10,830 nt of DNA, from positions 1 through 10,830 of the forward strand of contig RFVZ01000070.1 of the NCBI GenBank assembly GCA_009922405.1, written 5' to 3'. Both the position numbers and the translations under genes were made by a program. Every line of letters begins with the position of its first letter. Within the stretch, counting starts at the first letter, position 1. The stretch is from Betaproteobacteria bacterium (GTDB taxonomy: Bacteria > Pseudomonadota > Gammaproteobacteria > Burkholderiales > Burkholderiaceae_E). Under the pieces are notes generated by a model that saw only the letters and a program-made list of their open reading frames with translations, made no database searches and had not been told where the DNA came from. Below, one piece after another: positions 6,600-10,830 of the stretch.

Positions 6600-7610
6600 A
6601 TGACGATTCGGATTGCAATTAATGGCTACGGCCGCATTGGCCGGAACATTCTGCGGGCGCATTACGAGGGTGGTAAATCCCACCCTATCGAGATTGTCGC
6701 CATCAACGACCTTGGCGATGCGCAGACCAACGCGCACCTCACGCGCTACGACACTGCCCACGGCCGTTTTTCAGGAACGGTTAACGTCGAGGGCGATAGC
6801 ATGGTCGTGAATGGCGACCGCATTCGGGTTTTGGCTGACCGAAACCCAGCCGCATTGCCCTGGGGCGATTTGGGCGTGGATGCGGTGTTGGAGTGCACCG
6901 GGTTTTTTACGACCAAGGCGAAGGCCTCCGCCCACCTGCAGGGTGGTGCCCGAAAAGTGATTATTTCGGCGCCGGGTGGGGCAGATGTTGACGCCACGAT
7001 CGTTTACGGCATCAACCAGAACGTACTGAAATCCAGCCACACCGTGATTTCCAATGCGTCGTGCACGACCAATTGTCTGGCGCCTTTAGTAAAGCCGTTG
7101 CATGACGCGATCGGTCTCGAGAGCGGTTTGATGACCACCGTGCATGCATACACGAATGATCAGGTATTGACCGACGTTTATCACGAGGACCTTCGGCGTG
7201 CGCGCAGCGCAACGATGTCGATGATTCCGACCAAAACGGGTGCGGCTGCCGCGGTCGGTTTGGTGCTTCCGGAACTTAACGGACGCCTCGACGGATATGC
7301 GATCCGTGTGCCAACCATCAATGTGTCGATCGTTGACCTGTCATTCATTGCTTCACGCGATACCAGCGTCGCCGAAGTCAACGCCGTCATGAAAGCGGCT
7401 TCTGAAGGCTCGTTAAAGGGGATCCTTGCCTACAACGAGTTGCCGCTGGTGTCGGTGGACTTCAATCACGATGCGCATTCAAGCACCTTCGATTCGACAC
7501 TCACCAAGGTCAATGGGCGTCTTGTGAAGGTGTCGAGCTGGTATGACAACGAATGGGGATTCAGTAACCGAATGCTCGATACCGCCGTCGCGTTGATGGC
7601 TGCTGCTTAA
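6600..7610 (+). CDS. gap: Glyceraldehyde-3-phosphate dehydrogenase, type I
   Basis: The enzyme interconverts glyceraldehyde 3-phosphate and 1,3-bisphosphoglycerate using NAD(P) in glycolysis, gluconeogenesis or the Calvin cycle. The 336 residues match the family. AINGYGRIGRN at 6-16 is the dinucleotide-binding start. AINDLGD at 34-40 keeps the Asp (D37) that usually favours NAD over NADP; this is inference. SNASCTTNCLAP at 151-162 carries the catalytic Cys C155, and TTVHAYTNDQ at 179-188 the base H182. The following segment (TDVYHEDLRRARSA at 191-204, then MIPTKTGAA at 208-216) holds the phosphate-binding residues. SWYDNEWGFSNRM at 313-325 is the standard C-terminal signature. The HAYTNDQVLTDVYHEDLRR form is, from memory, that of many beta- and gammaproteobacterial enzymes rather than E. 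coli GapA. ATG 6600 is well supported by its ribosome binding site. pgk follows after 23 nt, presumably in one transcript. Confidence 0.97.
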   Translation: MTIRIAINGYGRIGRNILRAHYEGGKSHPIEIVAINDLGDAQTNAHLTRYDTAHGRFSGTVNVEGDSMVVNGDRIRVLADRNPAALPWGDLGVDAVLECTGFFTTKAKASAHLQGGARKVIISAPGGADVDATIVYGINQNVLKSSHTVISNASCTTNCLAPLVKPLHDAIGLESGLMTTVHAYTNDQVLTDVYHEDLRRARSATMSMIPTKTGAAAAVGLVLPELNGRLDGYAIRVPTINVSIVDLSFIASRDTSVAEVNAVMKAASEGSLKGILAYNELPLVSVDFNHDAHSSTFDSTLTKVNGRLVKVSSWYDNEWGFSNRMLDTAVALMAAA

Positions 7611-7633
7611 CGAATCCTAAGAGACCCGGCCAG

Positions 7634-8830
7634 ATGAAGTTCAAACGCCTTGTCGATCAGGAACTGGCCGGGAAACGGGTCTTTATCCGTGCCGACCTCA
7701 ACATTCCGCTCAATGACGACGGTGCAATTACCGATGACACCCGGATTCGAGCCTCGGTACCGGGGATTCGACTTGCGATCGATGCCGGCGCTGCAGTCAT
7801 GGTGACTTCCCATCTCGGCCGCCCGGTCGAAGGTGAAGTGCGTCGCGAAGATTCGCTCGCACCGGTTGCACAGCGGTTGAGCGAACTCCTTGGCTGCGAA
7901 GTTCGGTTGATCTCGGATTGGGTTCCCACCTCCGAAAGCGCTCCACCCCCGTTCTCGGTCAAGCCTGGGGAGGTCGTTCTCCTTGAGAATTGCCGATGTA
8001 ATCAGGGCGAGAAAAAGAATGACCCGGCGCTGGCCTCACGTATTGCGTCCTTATGCGACGTGTATGTTAATGATGCGTTCGGAACCGCGCACCGAGCCGA
8101 GGTCACCACCCACGGACTCGCACTGGTCGCTCCGATTGCCTGCGCAGGCCCATTGTTGGCAGGCGAACTGGACGCACTGGGCCGTGCACTGTCAACGCCT
8201 GCCAAGCCAATGGTCGCGATCGTGGCGGGCAGTAAGGTGTCAACAAAACTCACGTTGCTGCGCACCTTGTCACGACAGGTCGATCAGTTGATTGTGGGTG
8301 GCGGTATCGCCAATACCTTCTTGCTGGCGCAGGGCGTCAACATTGGCCGCTCATTGGCCGAGCCGGATCTAGTGAGCGAGGCGCGCGCCATCATGGACGA
8401 AATGAAAGCGCGCGGTGCGGACGTCCCGCTCCCGGTGGATGTCGTGGTAGCTCAGGAATTCGCGGCAGATGCTCCCGCTAAGCATGTACCAGTCGAACAG
8501 GTTGGGGCTCAGGACCGGATTTTGGATATCGGGCCCAAATCGACCGTACGTCTCGCGCAAATCGTTGCAGAAGCTGGGACGATCGTCTGGAATGGTCCGC
8601 TCGGGGTTTTTGAGTACGATCAGTTCGCGGGGGGGACTCGTTTGCTGGCCGCCGCAATTGCGCATTCGACCGCGTTTTCGATTGCCGGTGGGGGCGATAC
8701 GCTGGCGGCGATTGCGAAGTTTGGAATTTCCCGTCAGGTGGGATACATCTCTACGGGCGGGGGCGCTTTTCTTGAATTTCTGGAGGGGCGCGCTCTTCCA
8801 GCGGTTGCAGCGCTGGAAGCTCGCGCCTGA
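7634..8830 (+). CDS. pgk: Phosphoglycerate kinase
   Basis: The enzyme transfers the acyl phosphate of 1,3-bisphosphoglycerate to ADP, and the reverse in gluconeogenesis or carbon fixation. The 398 residues are a full-length monomeric PGK. The N-terminal substrate domain shows RADLNIPL at 19-26 (D21, N23), TSHLGRP at 58-64 (H60, R63), LLENCRCNQGE at 116-126 and YVNDAFGTAHR at 144-154. The nucleotide domain shows AGSKVSTKL at 198-206, VGGGIANTFL at 221-230, WNGPLGVFE at 319-327, GGGDT at 352-356 and STGGGAFLEFLEG at 373-385. LLENCR has Cys where Val or Leu is more usual, a mild change. ATG 7634 has AAGAGA ending 9 nt upstream. No promoter was seen in the 23 nt after gap, so the pair is probably one operon. 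The last codons lie in a strong hairpin, and the stop TGA touches the stop of the convergent gene. Confidence 0.97.
   Translation: MKFKRLVDQELAGKRVFIRADLNIPLNDDGAITDDTRIRASVPGIRLAIDAGAAVMVTSHLGRPVEGEVRREDSLAPVAQRLSELLGCEVRLISDWVPTSESAPPPFSVKPGEVVLLENCRCNQGEKKNDPALASRIASLCDVYVNDAFGTAHRAEVTTHGLALVAPIACAGPLLAGELDALGRALSTPAKPMVAIVAGSKVSTKLTLLRTLSRQVDQLIVGGGIANTFLLAQGVNIGRSLAEPDLVSEARAIMDEMKARGADVPLPVDVVVAQEFAADAPAKHVPVEQVGAQDRILDIGPKSTVRLAQIVAEAGTIVWNGPLGVFEYDQFAGGTRLLAAAIAHSTAFSIAGGGDTLAAIAKFGISRQVGYISTGGGAFLEFLEGRALPAVAALEARA
8787..8827. repeat. Two-part inverted repeat (hairpin) at the 3' end of pgk
   Basis: GGCGCG (8787-8792) pairs with CGCGCC (8822-8827), and CTTCCAGCG (8795-8803) pairs with CGCTGGAAG (8811-8819). 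Between the stems is a symmetrical CT/CT internal loop, and the apical loop is the seven bases GTTGCAG. All 15 pairs are Watson-Crick. It ends directly before the pgk stop codon and lies just past the stop of the convergent gene, so either transcript could form it. No T-run follows on either strand, so it is not a standard intrinsic terminator. It could still slow polymerase or protect mRNA 3' ends. Confidence 0.8.
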
Positions 8831-10015
8831 TCATCCGCTGTGCGGGGCTGTTTGTTGCGCCAGTCGGAAGCCCAGAGACCTTAATCCGGATCCCATTAAG
8901 GCGATCAGTTCCTGGGGTTGCTCGATGCCGTCGGTGGGAAATTCGGTATCGGCGAGCGTGATACCGTCGTCATCGAGTATTTCGACGCGCAAGCCCCCGC
9001 GAGGGGTTAGCGCCGTCGCGGTGCGGGCCTGGAGTTCGTCGGCCTTTCGGCCAGCTGCAATCAAGCGATCGCGTCGCTCTGCAAGATTTCGAACAAGCCA
9101 GCAAATCACACCACTTTGAAGGGAGACGAATGCAACCCGCGGGATATCGAGTAATTCGACGGGAACCCGAAGATGGCGTCTCAGGATGGGTTCGAGCCGA
9201 CCCCGAAGTTGTTCAAGCGTTGGACCTGACGCTCCGGGTGTTGGGGTGTTACTGGGTTGGTCAACGACCATCACCAGAAAGCGCAATTCCCACGGGCCCG
9301 CATTGGGCGATGGCTCGGACCCTGCGCCGGCGATTTGTTCAAGCACATTGACGCCGTCCGCCACGGCCTGGATCAGGTGCAACATCGGTAACCAGCGCAG
9401 GCCGGTCAGGGTTCGGGCAGGGACGAGCCCCGGCAGAACGAGCAGCCCCGGTGGCGGCTCCAGCGGTTCGCGGGGCGGCGAAGTGGTCAGCGATGGGGTC
9501 AGCGCCGCCGTCAGCGAATGGGTCAATTCAAGGCGGGCTTCGTCATTGATGCGGTAGTGAAATGGACCTGAAATGGCCATCGGGAATGCGTACACCGAGC
9601 GCATGGGGCGACGACGTTCATTGGGCTGGCAACTGGGGCATTGAGCGCGGCAAGCAAAGTCATCAGCAATGCTGAGCAGGAGGTCCAGGGCCTGGCGGTC
9701 GCGTCTGGAGTCGGATTGGGGTGCTGCCTTGGCATCGGGGGACGCCTGGCCTGTGCGCATTGGCGCACTGAGTTCGGCCAAGGCACCTCGCAATGCGCAT
9801 TCGTGGCCCGCACAGAATTCCGCGCCAATGAGGCCAGCCAGCGCTTCGGTGTGGCGTCTGGTTTCGCTCGGGTTGGCGCTGGCGAGACTGCGCGCCTGAG
9901 CGAGTAACTGTCGAATGGTTTCGGCAGAGCCGCGTCGGTGAGCGCCTGACGAGGGGTGCGGCTCGGGGGGCTCGAAGTGGGACGTGGCGTAGCGGCTGCG
10001 GTCGGTATCGGGCAC
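8831..10015 (-). CDS. Unrecognised 394-residue cytosolic protein with a Cys cluster
   Basis: I do not recognise this protein. It has no signal peptide and no clear membrane segment. Visible parts: an Arg/Ser/Pro-rich start (1-30); an Ala-rich, probably helical part (31-85) with FCAGHEC at 67-73; a linker (86-105); ALDLLLSIADDFACRAQCPSC at 109-129, giving C122-x3-C126-x2-C129; a conserved-looking VYAFPMAISGPFHYRIN at 141-157; a Pro-rich stretch near 173-190 (APs, PPREPLEPPP); and a mixed C-terminal half ending with VEILDDDGITLADTEFP near 344-360. The cysteines might bind metal, but the set is incomplete for a standard zinc ribbon. The start is GTG at 10013-10015, the only start codon between an in-frame upstream stop (10040-10042) and the conserved-looking body; no good ribosome binding site precedes it. 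The long open frame that fits exactly between pgk and the pyk region, with neighbour-like base composition, argues for a real gene. Betaproteobacterial DUF2863 proteins would be a first comparison, as a weak guess. Confidence 0.75.
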   Translation of the reverse strand: MPDTDRSRYATSHFEPPEPHPSSGAHRRGSAETIRQLLAQARSLASANPSETRRHTEALAGLIGAEFCAGHECALRGALAELSAPMRTGQASPDAKAAPQSDSRRDRQALDLLLSIADDFACRAQCPSCQPNERRRPMRSVYAFPMAISGPFHYRINDEARLELTHSLTAALTPSLTTSPPREPLEPPPGLLVLPGLVPARTLTGLRWLPMLHLIQAVADGVNVLEQIAGAGSEPSPNAGPWELRFLVMVVDQPSNTPTPGASGPTLEQLRGRLEPILRRHLRVPVELLDIPRVAFVSLQSGVICWLVRNLAERRDRLIAAGRKADELQARTATALTPRGGLRVEILDDDGITLADTEFPTDGIEQPQELIALMGSGLRSLGFRLAQQTAPHSG

Positions 10016-10131
10016 AGGCGTGGGCTCAGTTGGGTGGCATCAACAGGGTGGTCAGCAAGCCCCGATCCTGAGAGACCTGCGGGTTGGAGTTACTTGCCGC
10101 CCTTTGGATCTTCGGGGGTCATGGATGGCGC

Positions 10132-10179
10132 TAAACTGCCACCACTTATTAGGTCTTGTTGCCCGCCTTTGCTTGGGAG
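10132..10179 (+). promoter_or_regulatory. Putative -10 box and ribosome binding site of pyk
   Basis: The 172-nt divergent region 10016-10187 must hold the start signals of pyk and of the unknown minus-strand gene. TAAACT at 10132-10137, inside the GCTAAACTG also seen before gap, is the best -10 candidate; no -35 at proper spacing is convincing. TATTAG at 10147-10152 is a second -10 candidate. GGGAG at 10175-10179 is a good Shine-Dalgarno site, 8 nt before the ATG at 10188. Nothing else recognisable was seen in this region. Confidence 0.35.
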
Positions 10180-10187
10180 TTTTGCAA

Positions 10188-10830
10188 ATGTCAACGCATC
10201 GCGCGACCAAAATAGTCGCGACCCTTGGTCCCGCCACTGCCGATCCGGAAGTTCTTGAGCGGGTTCTGGCTGCCGGGGTCAACGTGGTTCGGATGAACTT
10301 TTCTCACGGAACTGCCGAAGAGCATACGGCGCGCGTCGCGCTTGTTCGGCGTCTTGCGGCGGGTCTTGGGCGCGACGTTGGAATCCTGGCCGACCTTCAG
10401 GGCCCAAAGATCCGGATCGGAAAATTCGCGGAGGGTCGGATCGAACTGCGCGAGGGCGACGGGTTTGTATTCGACATTGAATGCACCCTCGGCGATCAGG
10501 GCCGGGTTGGACTCGACTATCCCGAACTCATTGAAGACGTCAACGCGGGTGACATTTTGTTGCTCGACGACGGTCGCATGAAGATGCGAGTGGATCAGGT
10601 CGGCAGCCACACCATTCACTGTACGGTGTTGCAAAACGGGACGCTGTCGAACCGTAAAGGAATTAACCGTCAGGGCGGGGGACTGTCTGCGCCGGCGCTG
10701 ACCTCAAAGGACATGGACGACATCCGGGTGGCCGTCGCGTTTGATGCTGACTTCATTGCGGTGTCATTTCCCAAAACGGCAGCTGATATGTACATGGCGC
10801 GCGAGTTGGCCCGGGCAGCTGGGGGGCGTG
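10188..10830 (+). CDS. pyk: Pyruvate kinase, PykA type (N-terminal part)
   Basis: Pyruvate kinase converts phosphoenolpyruvate and ADP to pyruvate and ATP, the last step of glycolysis. The frame is open for 214 codons to the window edge, a little under half of the roughly 480 residues expected. Visible marks: TKIVATLGPAT at 7-17, NVVRMNFSHG at 32-41 with R35, N37 and S39 (substrate and K+ site residues in the family), ADLQGPKIRIGKF at 68-80 starting the B-domain lid, GDILLLDDGRM at 121-131, LSNRKGINRQGGGLSAPALT at 153-172, and FIAVSFPKT at 189-197. GRMKMRV and NRKGINRQGGGLSA resemble E. coli PykA (AMP- and sugar-phosphate-responsive class) more than PykF. The catalytic lysine region lies beyond the window. 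It follows gap-pgk but is separated by the antisense gene, so it needs its own promoter. Confidence 0.96.
   Translation, partial: MSTHRATKIVATLGPATADPEVLERVLAAGVNVVRMNFSHGTAEEHTARVALVRRLAAGLGRDVGILADLQGPKIRIGKFAEGRIELREGDGFVFDIECTLGDQGRVGLDYPELIEDVNAGDILLLDDGRMKMRVDQVGSHTIHCTVLQNGTLSNRKGINRQGGGLSAPALTSKDMDDIRVAVAFDADFIAVSFPKTAADMYMARELARAAGGR

Noticed and set aside
8469..9119. A 216-codon plus-strand open frame running across the pgk end
   Set aside because: It overlaps pgk in another frame and then the minus-strand gene; no motif supports it, and a shared reading through both is typical of GC-rich shadows.
8831..10015. Possible zinc ribbon in the unknown protein
   Set aside because: There are only C68, H71, C73 and the C122/C126/C129 cluster; spacing does not match a standard two-knuckle zinc site, so I do not claim metal binding.

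Overview
The window reads as chromosomal housekeeping DNA from a GC-rich proteobacterium (about 60% G+C by eye). The protein sequences (UbiD, a two-domain MaeB, a TNDQVLTD-type GAPDH, a PykA-type pyruvate kinase) and the gene company point to a beta- or gammaproteobacterium. I lean towards a betaproteobacterium, but that is inference. I see no tRNA, rRNA, CRISPR array, transposase, phage gene or attachment site.

Layout. Positions 1-770 (minus) hold the N-terminal half of ubiD, cut by the window edge. A short divergent region with a good sigma-70-like promoter follows. It leads into a plus-strand, probably co-transcribed set: a membrane-anchored lytic transglycosylase (863-1780), a PLP aminotransferase (1788-2996), the NADP-type malic enzyme maeB (3001-5292) and a small barstar-like protein (5320-5739). 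Spacings are 7, 4 and 27 nt. The last gene overlaps, tail to tail, the minus-strand rRNA methyltransferase gene rsmE (5722-6534). Diverging from rsmE across 65 nt is the glycolytic pair gap (6600-7610) and pgk (7634-8830). A minus-strand gene of unknown function (8831-10015) follows and abuts the pgk stop codon exactly. After a 172-nt divergent region comes pyk (10188 to beyond the right edge).

How the genes fit. gap, pgk and pyk are lower-glycolysis enzymes, and malic enzyme also feeds the pyruvate node. So much of the window concerns flow between triose phosphates, pyruvate and malate, and the gap/pgk steps also serve gluconeogenesis or the Calvin cycle. UbiD (ubiquinone), the transglycosylase (cell wall) and RsmE (16S rRNA modification) are ordinary neighbours.

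Least ordinary parts: the barstar-like protein that lacks both acidic barnase-contact residues and has no nuclease beside it; the unrecognised cysteine-containing protein wedged antisense between pgk and pyk; a strong two-part hairpin over the last codons of pgk; and RsmE, which departs from the usual EQCGR motif. I did not find a clear new multi-gene system.
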